A stretch of DNA of 25,711 nt from JAWLHJ01 sp040904945 (GTDB lineage: Bacteria; Gemmatimonadota; Gemmatimonadetes; Longimicrobiales; Gaopeijiaceae). Below the pieces are notes generated by a model. It was not told where the DNA came from. It saw only the letters and a program-made list of their open reading frames with translations, and did not search any database. A program made the translations under genes and the position numbers. This document shows positions 1-10,900 of the stretch, piece after piece; positions within the stretch are counted from its first letter, which is position 1, and each line of letters starts with the position of its first letter. Location: positions 1 to 25,711 of the forward strand of contig JBBDSM010000116.1 of the NCBI GenBank assembly GCA_040904945.1, given 5' to 3'.

Positions 1-52
1 CCCCGGGCCCCCCCCCGACCTGCCCGCCCGCTCACCGCCGAGCCGCGCGGCC

Positions 53-1255
53 CTACTGCACCGCGTTGATCATGTCGAAGATCGGCAGGTACATCGCCAC
101 GATCATGCCACCGACGATCACACCCAGCACCACGATCATGATCGGCTCCATGGCCGCCAGCAGCGCGTCCACCGCTGCGTCGACCTCTTCGTCGTAGAAG
201 TCGGCGATCTTGGTGAGCATCTCGTCGAGCCCGCCGGTCTGCTCACCGACGTTGATCATCTGCACGACCATGGGCGGAAACACGCCGGACTCACGCAGCG
301 GACCCGCAATCGTCTCACCACCGGCGATGGAGGCACGTGACCCCATGACCGCGTCGTGGATGACCCGGTTGCCCGCCGTCTTCGCCGTGATCTCGAGTCC
401 CTCGAGGATCGACACACCGGACGACACGAGCGTTCCGAGCGTCCGCGTGAAGCGCGCCACCGCGGCTTTGCGCTGGAGGTCGCCCAGGATGGGCATGGCG
501 AGAATCATCCTGTCGATGACGAGCTGCCCGCCGTCGGTCGCGTAGAACTGCTTCAGCAGCACGACTCCGGCGACGATGCCCGCGCCCACGGCCCACCACC
601 ACGCCTGCAGGAAGGCCGACATGCCGATGACGATCTGGGTCGGGAGCGGAAGCGGGATGCCTGCCGACGCGAACATCGTCTGGAACGTCGGGATGACGAA
701 GATCAGCAGGATGACGATCGCGCCGCCGGCCACCGAAAAGATCACCCCCGGATAGATCATCGCGCCTTTGATCTTCCGGACGAGGGCGTCGTTTTTCTCC
801 AGGAACGTCGCGAGACGCAGCAGGATCGTGTCGAGGATACCGCCGGCCTCACCGGCCGCCACCATGTTCACGTACAGCTCCGTGAAGACCTTCGGGTGCT
901 TGCCCATGGCGTCCGCGAGCGTGTTCCCGGACTCCACGTCGTAGAGCACCTCGCCGATCGTCTTGCGGAGTACCGGGTTTTCGGTCTGCTCCGCGAGGAT
1001 ATCGAGGCTCTGCACGAGGGGCAGGCCCGAGTTGATCATCGTCGCAAACTGGCGGGTGAAGATGACGATGTCCCGCATGCCGACGCCGCTTCCGAACGAG
1101 AAGCTGAGCTCCTTCGGCTTCTCGCGCACCGTGACGGGAATGAGCTTCTGCCGATGCAGGTGGGCGAGGACGTCGTCCTTGTTGGACAGCTCGATTTCGC
1201 CGGTCTGGAGGTCGCCGCCTGACGCCGGCCTGGCACTGTAGCTGAATACGGGCAT
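53..1255 (-). CDS. pilC: Type IV pilus inner-membrane platform protein PilC
   Basis: This 400-residue protein is the polytopic inner-membrane platform on which the PilB and PilT motors act to assemble and retract the pilus (established for the PilC/GspF family). Two copies of the T2SSF domain are visible. The first starts near residue 65 (FTRQFATMINSGLPL) and carries GEAGGILD at 135-142. The second starts near 269 (FTRTLGTLVSSGVSI) and carries GEQTGGLD at 337-344. Hydrophobic segments lie at about 168-190, 208-235 and 370-392, the usual three. The length is typical. The ATG start is preceded by a purine-rich AGGTAGG about two bases upstream of GCC-ATG. It is the last of the three pil genes, 46 nt after pilT, and is probably in the same transcript. 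The bases downstream (1-52) hold only a C-rich run. Confidence 0.96.
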   Translation of the reverse strand: MPVFSYSARPASGGDLQTGEIELSNKDDVLAHLHRQKLIPVTVREKPKELSFSFGSGVGMRDIVIFTRQFATMINSGLPLVQSLDILAEQTENPVLRKTIGEVLYDVESGNTLADAMGKHPKVFTELYVNMVAAGEAGGILDTILLRLATFLEKNDALVRKIKGAMIYPGVIFSVAGGAIVILLIFVIPTFQTMFASAGIPLPLPTQIVIGMSAFLQAWWWAVGAGIVAGVVLLKQFYATDGGQLVIDRMILAMPILGDLQRKAAVARFTRTLGTLVSSGVSILEGLEITAKTAGNRVIHDAVMGSRASIAGGETIAGPLRESGVFPPMVVQMINVGEQTGGLDEMLTKIADFYDEEVDAAVDALLAAMEPIMIVVLGVIVGGMIVAMYLPIFDMINAVQ

Positions 1256-1301
1256 GGCCTACCTGCTCACAAGTCGCTGAGGGTTGGTGTAGCGGGGGTC
1301 T

Positions 1302-2423
1302 TCATTCCGGCGCGGTCTCACCCACCGCGCGCAATAGCTCGTTCGGGCTGCCGGAGCGCTTGAGCGCTTCGGCGAGCGTGATCTGTCCCTGGATGTAGAG
1401 CATCTGCAGCGAGTCGTTCATGGTCTGCATGCCGTGCTTCTTCCCGGCCTGCATGAGCGAATAGACCTGATGGATCTTCTCGTCGCGGATGACCGCCCGG
1501 ATGGCCGGCGTGCAAATCATGATCTCCACCGCCGCGACCCGGCCCTTCCCCTTCGCCTTCGGAATCAGCGTCTGCGTCACGACACCCTCGAGCACGAAGG
1601 CCAGCTGGGCGCGAACCTGCGCCTGCTGATGCGACGGGAACGCGTCGATGATCCGGTTGATGGACTCCGCAGCCGAGTTCGTGTGGAGCGTGGCGAACAC
1701 CAAGTGACCAGTCTCGGCAATTGTTAGCGCCGCCGACATGGTCTCGAGATCCCGCATCTCACCGACGAGAATGACGTCAGGGTCCTGCCGAAGCGCATAT
1801 TTGAGGGCGGCACCGAAACTTTGCGTGTCCGAGCCGACTTCACGCTGGTTGATGGTGCAATTCTGGTGCCGGTGGATGAACTCGATGGGATCCTCGATCG
1901 TGATGATGTGACTCTTCCGCTCTTTGTTCACCTTGTCGACCATCGCGGCGAGCGTCGTCGACTTGCCGGAGCCGGTGGGACCCGTAACGAGCACGAGCCC
2001 CCGCGGCCGGTCGGCCAGCTTGTTGATGACCGGGGGCAGCCCGAGCTTCTCGATCGAGACGATCTCGTAGGGGATCTGCCGGATGGCCATCGCCACGCAT
2101 CCGCGCTGCTTGTACACGTTGCCACGGAAGCGCGAGAGGTTCTGCACCCCGAACGAGAAGTCGAGCTCGTCGTCGGTCTCGAAGCGCTTCTTCTGGTTCT
2201 CGGTCAGGATCGAGTACGCCAGCGACATCGTGTCCTTCGGCGCCAGCACCTGGTTGTGGGCCGAATTCACCAGATCGCCGTCGACGCGCAGCTTCGGCGG
2301 GCTTCCCACGGTAATATGGAGATCGGAGGCGCCCCGCTGGATCATCTCCTGAAGAAGCGTTCGGAGGTTGAGTTCCTGCTTGGGACGTGTCTGTGCGTCC
2401 GCCGGAGAGGCCGGCTGATTCAT
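1302..2423 (-). CDS. pilT: Type IV pilus retraction ATPase PilT
   Basis: This 373-residue hexameric ATPase powers pilus retraction, and so twitching and DNA uptake, from the cytoplasmic face of PilC. Visible motifs are the Walker A GPTGSGKST (148-156), the Asp-box region EDPIEF (177-182), the Walker B LRQDPDVILVGEMRD (211-225), and the His box HLVFATLHTN (240-249). The PilT-specific AIRNLIRE-like element appears as AIRAVIRDEKIHQ (307-319), which separates PilT from PilB/GspE. The frame is open about 36 codons further upstream into pilB. I chose the ATG at 2423 because it has GAGG seven bases upstream, gives the family's usual N-terminus, and avoids overlap with pilB, which ends 34 nt away. 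Confidence 0.96.
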   Translation of the reverse strand: MNQPASPADAQTRPKQELNLRTLLQEMIQRGASDLHITVGSPPKLRVDGDLVNSAHNQVLAPKDTMSLAYSILTENQKKRFETDDELDFSFGVQNLSRFRGNVYKQRGCVAMAIRQIPYEIVSIEKLGLPPVINKLADRPRGLVLVTGPTGSGKSTTLAAMVDKVNKERKSHIITIEDPIEFIHRHQNCTINQREVGSDTQSFGAALKYALRQDPDVILVGEMRDLETMSAALTIAETGHLVFATLHTNSAAESINRIIDAFPSHQQAQVRAQLAFVLEGVVTQTLIPKAKGKGRVAAVEIMICTPAIRAVIRDEKIHQVYSLMQAGKKHGMQTMNDSLQMLYIQGQITLAEALKRSGSPNELLRAVGETAPE

Positions 2424-2457
2424 CGGGTGTCCTCGGGAGAGTATGGGGCGGTCTGGC

Positions 2458-4179
2458 TCAATCCTGGACCGACGTTTCCTTGACCACTTCCTCGAGCGTC
2501 GTCCATCCCCGCTCGACCTTCTTGAGACCATCCTCGCGGAGCGTCAACATGCCTTCCTTCTGGGCGAGCTCGCGCAACTCGTCGGTCCCCATCTCGTTCA
2601 TGATCGCCTTACGAAGCGGCGTGGTCATGATCATCACCTCGTAGATACCGCAGCGGCCCTTGTAGCCGGTATCGCCGCACTCGTCGCAGCCGGCGCCCTT
2701 GTAGAGCGTGTTCGTCTCGGCCCAATCCAGGGGAACCTTGGAAGAGATCAGATACTCCTCCGGGTACGTCGCCTCGGTCTTGCACGTCTTGCAGATCCGG
2801 CGCGCGAGGCGCTGGGCGGAGACCAGGTTCAGCGCCGACGCCACGTTGAACGGCTCGAGCCCCATGTCGATGAGACGCGTGATCGTGCCGGGACAGTCGT
2901 TGGTGTGCAGCGTGGAGAGCACGAGGTGCCCCGTGAGCGCCGCCTTGATGGCGATGCCGCCGGTGGACAGGTCCCGGATCTCACCGACCATGATGATGTT
3001 GGGGTCCTGCCGCAGGAATGCCTTGAGCGCCGCGGGGAAGTCGAGTCCGATCTCCGTGCGCACGAGCACCTGGTTGATGCCGTCGAGGTTGTACTCGACC
3101 GGATCCTCGGCCGTCATGATGTTGGTGTCGATGGTGTTGATCTGCGACAGCGCCGAATAAAGCGTCGTCGTCTTTCCCGAGCCGGTCGGCCCGGTCACGA
3201 GCACCATCCCGTACGGCCGCGAGATGGCCCACATGAAGTCCTTCTCGGCCTTCGGCTCGAAGCCGAACGTCTTCAGATCGAAGGTCAGATTCCCCTTGTC
3301 GAGGATCCGGAGCACGATCTTCTCGCCGAAGATGACCGGGAGCGTCGATACGCGGAAGTCGACGACCTTGTTCTTCATCTTGAGCTTGATACGGCCGTCC
3401 TGAGGGATGCGTCGCTCGGCGATGTTGAGGTCCGCCAGGATCTTGATGCGGGAGGTGAGCGCAGCTTTCATTTTCATGGGCGGCTTCATGACCTCCTGAA
3501 GCGCGCCGTCGATGCGGTACCGGACCCGAAGCTCCTTCTCGTACGGCTCGATGTGGATATCGGACACGCCCTTGAGCACGGCGTCGGTGAGAAGACCGTT
3601 GATGAACTTGACGACGGGCGCGGAGTCGATCTCCGCCGCCAACGCCGAGTAGTCCTCTTCGTCGTCCTCCTCGATGACCTCGACGTCGTCGAAGTCCTCC
3701 CACCCGTCGATCAGCTCGTTGATCTGCTCGACTTCGAACGCGCCGTAGTAGTTCTCGAGGTGCTTCCGGAGTGTGTACTCACCGACGATCACCGGCTCGA
3801 TGTCGAGCTTGGTGATGAACTTCAGGTCGTCGATGGCCGAGAAGTCGGTCGGATTCGCCATCGCGACCGTGAGCGTGCGCCCAACCCGCCGGAGCGGCAG
3901 GACCATGTGCTTCTGCGCCACGTCGGCGGTGATCAGCTTCAGGATCTTGGGATCGACATTGAACTTGTCGAGGTCGACCGCGGGGACCCGGTACTGTTTG
4001 GCGAGCATCCGGGTGAGTTCCTCTTCGGCCACGAAGCCGAGGTGGACGAGCGCGTACCCGATGCGGTGGCCGGTCGCTTTGGCTTCGGCGAGCCCTTCCT
4101 TGAGCTGCTCTTCCGTGATGAGCCCTTCGCGGACGAAGAGATCTCCGAGACGGACTTCCTGGGCGACCTTGGCTGCCAT
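2458..4179 (-). CDS. pilB: Type IV pilus assembly ATPase PilB
   Basis: This 573-residue extension motor polymerises pilin at PilC. The N-terminal MshEN/T2SSE_N domain covers about residues 5-150. The ATPase core follows: Walker A GPTGSGKTTT (330-339), Asp box AEDPVEY (357-363), Walker B IIMVGEIRD (395-403) and His box HLVLSTLHTN (418-427). A zinc-binding tetracysteine is present as C463/C466 and C498/C501, a PilB/GspE hallmark that PilT lacks. The linker at about 159-176 is strikingly acidic (run of D and E). The ATG at 4179 has AAGGGG about 11 bases upstream. It is the first gene of the pilB-pilT-pilC group, with 117 nt separating it from the comEA-like gene, so it may have its own promoter. 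Confidence 0.97.
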   Translation of the reverse strand: MAAKVAQEVRLGDLFVREGLITEEQLKEGLAEAKATGHRIGYALVHLGFVAEEELTRMLAKQYRVPAVDLDKFNVDPKILKLITADVAQKHMVLPLRRVGRTLTVAMANPTDFSAIDDLKFITKLDIEPVIVGEYTLRKHLENYYGAFEVEQINELIDGWEDFDDVEVIEEDDEEDYSALAAEIDSAPVVKFINGLLTDAVLKGVSDIHIEPYEKELRVRYRIDGALQEVMKPPMKMKAALTSRIKILADLNIAERRIPQDGRIKLKMKNKVVDFRVSTLPVIFGEKIVLRILDKGNLTFDLKTFGFEPKAEKDFMWAISRPYGMVLVTGPTGSGKTTTLYSALSQINTIDTNIMTAEDPVEYNLDGINQVLVRTEIGLDFPAALKAFLRQDPNIIMVGEIRDLSTGGIAIKAALTGHLVLSTLHTNDCPGTITRLIDMGLEPFNVASALNLVSAQRLARRICKTCKTEATYPEEYLISSKVPLDWAETNTLYKGAGCDECGDTGYKGRCGIYEVMIMTTPLRKAIMNEMGTDELRELAQKEGMLTLREDGLKKVERGWTTLEEVVKETSVQD

Positions 4180-4232
4180 CAGTGAGCTTTCCCCTTGAGC
4201 CGGGACGTGGGAGGCGACGGCACGTCACATGA

Positions 4233-4238
4233 ATTGTA
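4233..4238 (-). promoter_or_regulatory. Possible -10 element upstream of pilB
   Basis: In the 117-nt gap between the comEA-like gene and pilB, the minus strand reads TACAAT, five of six matches to the TATAAT consensus, about 55 bases upstream of the pilB ATG. No good -35 hexamer stands at 16-18 bases because that space is a G7 run (minus strand). The site is only a candidate. Confidence 0.3.
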
Positions 4239-4296
4239 AACTACGGGTCCCCCCCGGCACTCTACAAGCGTCCGCTTCCAGAACCACGTCCGCCGC

Positions 4297-4935
4297 TCAG
4301 AAGCCACCGGATACTTGGACCCGTCCACGCAGACGTTCGAGGGTCACCGGGCCGATCCCGGGAACGCGCAGAAGGTCGTCCAGCGAAGTAAACATACGTT
4401 TTCTGCGCTCCTCGAGAATACGCTCGGCCAGCGCGGGCCCGATGCCGGGCAGTTCCTGAAGCTCTTCCGAGCTCGCCCGGTTCACGTCGACCGTCGGGAC
4501 GCGTGCCGCCCCGGAGGCGGCAGCCATCGTCGCTCGGGCCGGCGGACGGTCCAAATCGAGCAGCCCCTCGAGCCGCTCCACGGTCGCCGGTCCGATGCCG
4601 CGGATCAGCGTCAGATCGTCCGACGTCCGAAACACCGCTCCCTCCTCCCGCGCACGCACGATGGCCTGAGCCGTCGCGGCGCCCACGCCCGGCAGCCGGT
4701 CGAGTTGGACCTCGTCCGCGCGGTTCGGATCGATGCGTTCCCCCTCGCCGAGTGGCTCCGAGCGGGCCTGCGCCTCGTCCACCGCCACCCGGCTCTCCTG
4801 CAGCAGCTCTTCCCGCACGTCCTCGTCCACTGCGACCTGAGCCGGCTCTGCCCGCGCCCACGCCCACCGGGCCGAGCTCACCAGCAACAGGATCACCACA
4901 GCCCGCTTGAGGGCCCGAGCCTCCGCGTCGTGCAT
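4297..4935 (-). CDS. comEA: ComEA-type helix-hairpin-helix DNA-binding protein with two (HhH)2 units
   Basis: This 212-residue protein has an N-terminal hydrophobic segment (about 11-26, possible cleavage after AWA) followed by two tandem ComEA-type units. The first starts at IDPNRADEVQLDRLPGVG (68-85) with a second hairpin IRGIGPA (111-117). The second starts at VDVNRASSEELQELPGIG (149-166) with a second hairpin VPGIGPV (191-197). ComEA family proteins bind incoming double-stranded DNA in the periplasm during transformation. Most have one (HhH)2 unit, so the duplication is unusual. The frame is open far upstream inside sprA, but the ATG at 4935 gives an export-signal N-terminus and sits 47 nt after the sprA stop. 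The linker between the anchor and the first unit (about 30-66) is Glu-rich. A role in DNA uptake is inferred from the domain and the adjacent pilus motors. Confidence 0.87.
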   Translation of the reverse strand: MHDAEARALKRAVVILLLVSSARWAWARAEPAQVAVDEDVREELLQESRVAVDEAQARSEPLGEGERIDPNRADEVQLDRLPGVGAATAQAIVRAREEGAVFRTSDDLTLIRGIGPATVERLEGLLDLDRPPARATMAAASGAARVPTVDVNRASSEELQELPGIGPALAERILEERRKRMFTSLDDLLRVPGIGPVTLERLRGRVQVSGGF

Positions 4936-4982
4936 GTCCGGATGATCGCGGGTCGTGCGGGGCGCGGGGATGACGGAATGGG

Positions 4983-7900
4983 TCAGGGCGTCGGGAACGA
5001 CCCAGCCGAGAACTCGAGCTGGCCGAACACGCCGAGCTGCAGCTGGGTCGATCCGGTCTGGAGGCCCACGAACGACTGCCGGTCGTCGAAGCTGAGCTGC
5101 ATCCCCACCTGGAAGTCGCCCACAGAAGTGTCCACGGAAACGCTCAGCGTCCGCCGGATCTGATCGACGAACGCCACGCACTCCTCCCCGGCGCGCGTGA
5201 TGCGGCAGCTCCGCTCGGAGACGTAGCCGGCGAGGATCGACAGGTCGATGGGGCGGTCGAGGCGACCTGCGAGGGGGCCGACCGGGTCCCACCGGCTCCG
5301 GACCGACAGCCGGTGGGTGACCTCCTCGAGCTCCGTGTCTCCGGTGGGATCGACGCCCCGTCCCGTGCGCACGGCACCCTGGTACGCCGTGACGAGGGTG
5401 CCGAGCCACTGCAGCGTGAGGTCGAACGGAACGCGCACGTCCTCGTCCTCGGACCTCCTCGTGGAGATCCCGCCGAACTCGATGTGGCGCACGGTTCGCT
5501 GGATGCCGGACGTGAGGGTCAGGGTCCGCATCCCCGTGAACTCGGGGAGGCCGACCGACGGGAGTCGGGTCTGGATGTTCGGCCAGGTCCGCTGGTGCAG
5601 GCGCCGGTCGCTCCGCACGTCGAGCGTGGTCGCATCGATGATGGAGTATCCGACCTGCAGCGAGGCGGCCCGGGGCAGGTTGAGCCCCGTGCCGAGGGTC
5701 CAGCTCTGACGGTCGGTCCAGATCGCGGCGGTATCCCCCTCGATGACGCGATACGACTCCTGACCCGCCCAGCCCACCTGGTATCCGAAGCCGGGGTCCA
5801 CGGCCTCACGGCTGAAGCGGGAGGTGACGCCGTCGCGGTACGCCGCGGTGAGGGGCCGGAGGGCGCCGAGCATCGACCGGAGCTGCGCCAGGTCGGCGGG
5901 CTCTTCGGGCGCCGGCTCCCCCAGCCAGGAGCGTGCGAACTGGCCCGGATCGAGCGCGAGCGACACCCCCCAGTCACGCTGGCCCCTGGCGTCACGCGCG
6001 AGCGCGAGGGTCGTGTCGCCCTCCGTGACGGAGCGCGCCAGAAGGTTGGCGCTCCGGTCGGACCGGTAGGTGGTGGTCCAGTCGAAGTCGTTCCGGAAGA
6101 ACGAGAAGAGCTCGGGCGTGAAGCCGAGCCGGGTACGGATCGTGCGCTCGGTCTCCCAGCCGAGGTCGACACCGCCCGGTGTCGCCCGCTGACGCCGCAG
6201 CAGCGCCTGAACCGCCGGATCGTTGACCGCGTCGTCGGCTCCGAGGAGGTCGCGCTCGGACGCGAAGGTGACCTCCGCGCGGAGGGGTGGGATGGGACGG
6301 AGGCGGACGTCCGCAACGCTTTCGAGGCTCTCGCGCGGGACCAGGGTCGGGAGCGTCCCCGGGTCGTCCGGGCGCTCCACGATCCGCTCGAACCGGAAGA
6401 TCCGGTCGTCCTGCCGCAGATAGGAGGCGCCCAGCGAGATCCGCTCCGGAGTGAGCCGGAGCGGGGTGTCGACGACGCGGTCCTCGAGGAAGCCGGGGAG
6501 CAGCCCCCGGAGGAAGTCCTTCGCGAAGCCGGGCACGAGATCGACCTCGCGGGGCGCGGGCTCCCGGGCCCACGCGACGCCCGCGTCCGTGCCTCTCGAC
6601 GAGTACCGCGACGCGATGGTCGACCCGCTCGACCGTGTGTAGGCCGCCCGGGCGCTCAGGCCGTCGACGAAGAAGCCCGCGAGTGGGTCGGCGGCGGGCG
6701 TGCGGCGGCGGAAGGCCACCCCCAGGCGCGTCCGGCGGGACGCCGTCTCCCGGAGGTCCACGAGACGGCCGGCGCGCAAGTCCGAGCCTTCCAGAAAGCG
6801 CGGCGCCTGGCTCGTTCGGTTCACGTCGAGCGTCACGGGCACCTCGACGCCCCAGCCGCTCGGCATCATCCGGTCGAGGGCCAGCGTCGAGCGGAGATCG
6901 ATGGAGCGGTCCGTCTGAAACGACGCCTCCTGGCGGAGCTGACGGAAGTCCGCGCCCCGATTGGTGACGCTGAGCCGGGTGTTCAGCGCGCCCCCCCCGT
7001 CGAGCACCACGTCGACCGACCCCGCCACGCCGGCGGTCCGCACGGGATCCCCCAGACGCAGCTCGTCGATCCAGACCTCACCCGAAATCGGAGCGTCCCC
7101 CTCGTTCCAGACGCCCAGGGACAGCTCGCGGACGGCCGCGAGGTTCGGGGCACGGCCGCGGTCCTTCAGCGAGACCGCGTAGGTCGAGTCGGCAGACCAC
7201 ACCATCACGGCAGGGTCGCCCGGTCCGCGGGGATCGTCGAGCAGGATCTCCTCGGCGCGCTGCCGCAGGGCGAACCACGCCTCGAACTGGACGCGCACTT
7301 CGGGGAGCCAGTCCGCGGGCTCGACCGTGCCGGACGTACCGGAGCCGGGGAGGCGCGTCCGGTACAGATAGAAGTTGTCCGGGTCGTTGCCGACCTTGAA
7401 GAAGAAGGAATGGGGGCGCTCCGGACCGAAATCGCCTTCGCGCGCGACCACCCAGAGCCGGGCCTGTCGGTAGGAGAGGAAGCTCCGGGGACGCTGCGGG
7501 AAGCGCTGGTACACCTCGGCGCGCGACCCCGGGGCGAGATCGTCGAACGCCAGGCCCAGCGACTTCTCGTTGAACTCGATGCCCTGCCCCGCGAACGCGC
7601 TCGTCGGGTCGATGAGCTCCTCGAGCACCCCGGGCGGCGAGTTGTATGCCGCGCCCTCGGTCAGCCGCGAGACCGCCGACACCTCGACGCGCCCGGCGAC
7701 GCCCAGCGTGTCGCCGCCGATCCCCGCGAACACGCCCTCGCCACCCCGCTTGATCCACCTCGACCCCACGAGGCGCATGCGCGCGAGGCGCACCTGCCGC
7801 CCCGCCGGACCGGCCGCGGTGATCCGCAGGTGGCGCACCGACCTGAGATCCGCATCGCCAACCGCCCCACCCACCTCGATGCCGCCGTCCCGGATGGGGA

Positions 7901-10900
7901 TCCGGTACAGCTCGAAGCCGTGCGGCGAGCCCGTCTCACCGGCCGAACGCGCCAGATACGGCGACGTGCCGTCGAGGTTGAGCACGTAGCGCAGATGACG
8001 CTCCGGCGTGTCGAGGATGCCGTCCTGGTCGAGGTCCTCCGAGTCGGGGCGGCCGTTGCCGCGGGTGCACACGCTCCGCGGATCGCCGATGCGGTAGATC
8101 CGGCCGCGCTCGGCCACGCACGACTCGGCCCACACCCCGAGCTCGTCCGCGGCGTCGTTCCAGAGCTCGCCCCGGGCCGGATCGGCCTCCTGGTCGAGGA
8201 TGCCGAGGCCCCATGGACGCCCGCCCGCCCTCGTTCCCGTCGTGTTGCCGTTCGCATCGACGAAGAACGCGTCCTCGCTCACCGTTCCGAGATCGAACAC
8301 CAGCCGCACGTCGTCGCCGGCAGCCACATACACCTCGAGGAACTCCGTGCGGGTGAGATCGAGCCCCTGCGTGGAGAGCCCGGTCGTGATCGAGCGCCAA
8401 CCGAGCGGCCCTCCGCCGAGCGGGCCGTCGAGGTCGAGGAGCAGCCCCTGCTCCCGCGTCTCGGCGCCCGCGACCCGGATCTGGCGGTCGATGTCCTCCC
8501 GCGCGAAGTATCCCTCGTGGATGCCGAGACTGTCGCCCCCCGGCCCCTCCACGATCCATTGCGTCTGCCACGTCATGGGCGCCGCCGTCGTGGCGTCGAG
8601 CACCCCCGGAAGCACGCCCTCGGCTCCGTCCTGGAACGTTGGCGCGCTGCCGAGATTCCAGCTCGACGCGACGAGCGACACGGGGAGCGCCTGCGCCGCA
8701 TCGAAGTCGTCGACGAACGCGCGCCCGTCGGTGTTCGGGTTGGGCATGGAGACCGCCAACTCCCCGTCGATGTCGAGCGACGTCACCCCCTCGAGGCGGA
8801 GGCCGGGCACGACGTCGAGGACGCGGTCCATCCAGGAGAGGGTCGTGCCGTAGGTCGCGGTCACTCCTCCGAGCAGCGCCGCGCCGGGTTCGGTCCCGAG
8901 CACCGGACGTCGCACGACGGAGCGCTCGGACCGATACAGGCCGAGCACGTCGAAGCCGCCGGAGTCGCCGAGGTCGGTATGCGTCCGGAAGCCGAACACC
9001 TGGGTCGGCGACACCTCGAACAGCGAGCGCTGCTCCCACGACGCCCGCACGGCCGCCGTCGGATCGGTCGCGAAGAGCGCGTCGGCGTCGAGAAGCACGA
9101 CCTGCCCGACGTCGTAGTCGATCTCGTAGTCGAGCCCCCGGGTCAGCACCCGGTCGCCGAGCGTGATCCGCTCGCTCCCCTCGCGGATGCCGAAGGCGCC
9201 GAGGGAGAACGACGAGATGACGCCGGTCGACTCGAGCCGGTAGGCGATGGTCAGGCGGAAGCGGCCGGCGTTCTCGCGCTCGAACGGGTCTTCATCTTCA
9301 TAGATGCGCGGGTTCGCGTCGTCGGACAGAATGGCCGAGACCTGCCCCTCCGTGAGCCCGAGCGACGGAATCGGCGGCGGCTCGGCGAACGGGCGGAGCG
9401 TGGGAAAGACCACGAACGTCCCCTGCACCGGATCGTTGTCGGCCAGGCTGAAGAGGTCGCCGCCCGGTTGGTAGACGAACGACGGATCGATGCGGTCGAG
9501 GGGCGCCTCCTCGTCGAGCCCGAAGAGCCGCAGAAAGGTGAGGCCCTCCCCCGAGGGACGGCGCTTGAAGGTGCGGCCCTGGGCCAGCTCACCGATGGAG
9601 ACCGTCAGATCGACCGAGGACTGGTCCACATCCGGCGAGCCCGACACCCGGTAGATCTGGTGCATCTCGAGGTCCCACGTGGGAAGGCCCGGCCGGTGGT
9701 TCGCGCCGCTCGCCTTCAGAAGCCGGAGGGTGGGGCGCTCGCCCCGATTCGCGATCCGCTCCGGGTTGTAGTCCCCCACCGTGTCGCCGACTGCGGTCAC
9801 GTAGGTCACGGCCAGCATCTCTTCCGGACGGAGCGGCGTCCGGAGCGCCACCCACAGCCCGCTCGGGTGCACGTAGTAGTCGACGCCCGGCTGCAGGTAG
9901 CGAAACCAGCCGGCCTCCCTCACCGTGTCGGTCGCCGTCTCCGCGACGGCGTCGGCCTGGATGAACCCTTCGACCTGCGACTGCAGCACGGCGTCGTTCT
10001 CGAAGCGGTAGAGCTGCACGGGGCTGTTTCCGGGCGCTACGTCGGCGGGCGCCGAGGCGGGATCCAGCGACAGGACGTCCACATGCGGATACCCGTCGAT
10101 GGCCGACGGATCGAACAGGAAGAAGAACTGGCCCCGCGCGTAGTCGGCGTCGTCGAGCACGAGGGTGTCCTGCTGGACGAAGCCGCGCTGGTCGCCGATG
10201 CCGCTCAGCTGGAAGACGCGCGAGTTGAGATCACCCCGCTGCTGCGCCCACACCGTCTGGAAGTCGACCGGCCCGAACTGGCCCTCCGCCTGGAATCCGA
10301 AGTTCCCCGCCGGGAGCCCCTCGGTGAGGAAGCGCGAGCGGGGCAGACGGAAGGTCACGTCGCCGACCTCTAGGCGCCGCAGAATGTCGTCTTCGCCCCC
10401 TTCGTAGAAGATGTTGATGCGGTTCGCCGCGTCGAACTCCCGCGCCTGGTCGAAGTCCACGTCGACCCGCACGCGCTCGGCGATGGTCCCGTCGAGCTGG
10501 ACGCCGAAGAGAAACTCGGGGCTCAGCTGCGGGATGATCGACGACGTACAGCTCGCCTTGAACTGCACGTCGCACGGCTCGAAGCGCGCCCAGTCGCCCC
10601 CGAGCTCCATCCGGCTCCGAACCCGCATGGCCAGGTCGGCGAAGTCGGTCACGAAGCGGTCGTCGTCGGCCGGCAGGAGGCGCGGCGCGGGAGCCGGGGC
10701 GGGCGGTAGGAAGCGGGCGGTGTCCGGGACCGGTGGGCCGAACGTGGCCACGCGCCGCCGGAGTACGTCCGAGAGCCACGGATCGGGCTGGACGGCCGGC
10801 CCGCCGATGAGGCGCGCCCCTTCCCTGCGCCCGACGCCCTGGACCGACACGGGGATCCGCCGGAGCCCCAGCCGCACGTGCGGCTCACCGGGCACGGCCG

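Noticed and set aside
1..52. C-rich run after pilC, considered as a terminator or start of a further gene
   Set aside because: There is no hairpin with a U tract and too little sequence to judge. It is a GC-rich spacer with a nine-C run.
2443..4185. A 580-codon open frame on the plus strand, antisense to pilB
   Set aside because: The minus strand encodes a complete PilB with every ATPase motif. The antisense product has no recognisable domain and a biased composition.
5313..10373. A 1686-codon open frame on the plus strand, antisense to sprA
   Set aside because: Its product is a low-complexity string rich in R, E, G, H and P with no domain, as expected from the mirror frame of a GC-rich gene with strong third-position bias. 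The opposite strand carries clear SprA motifs.
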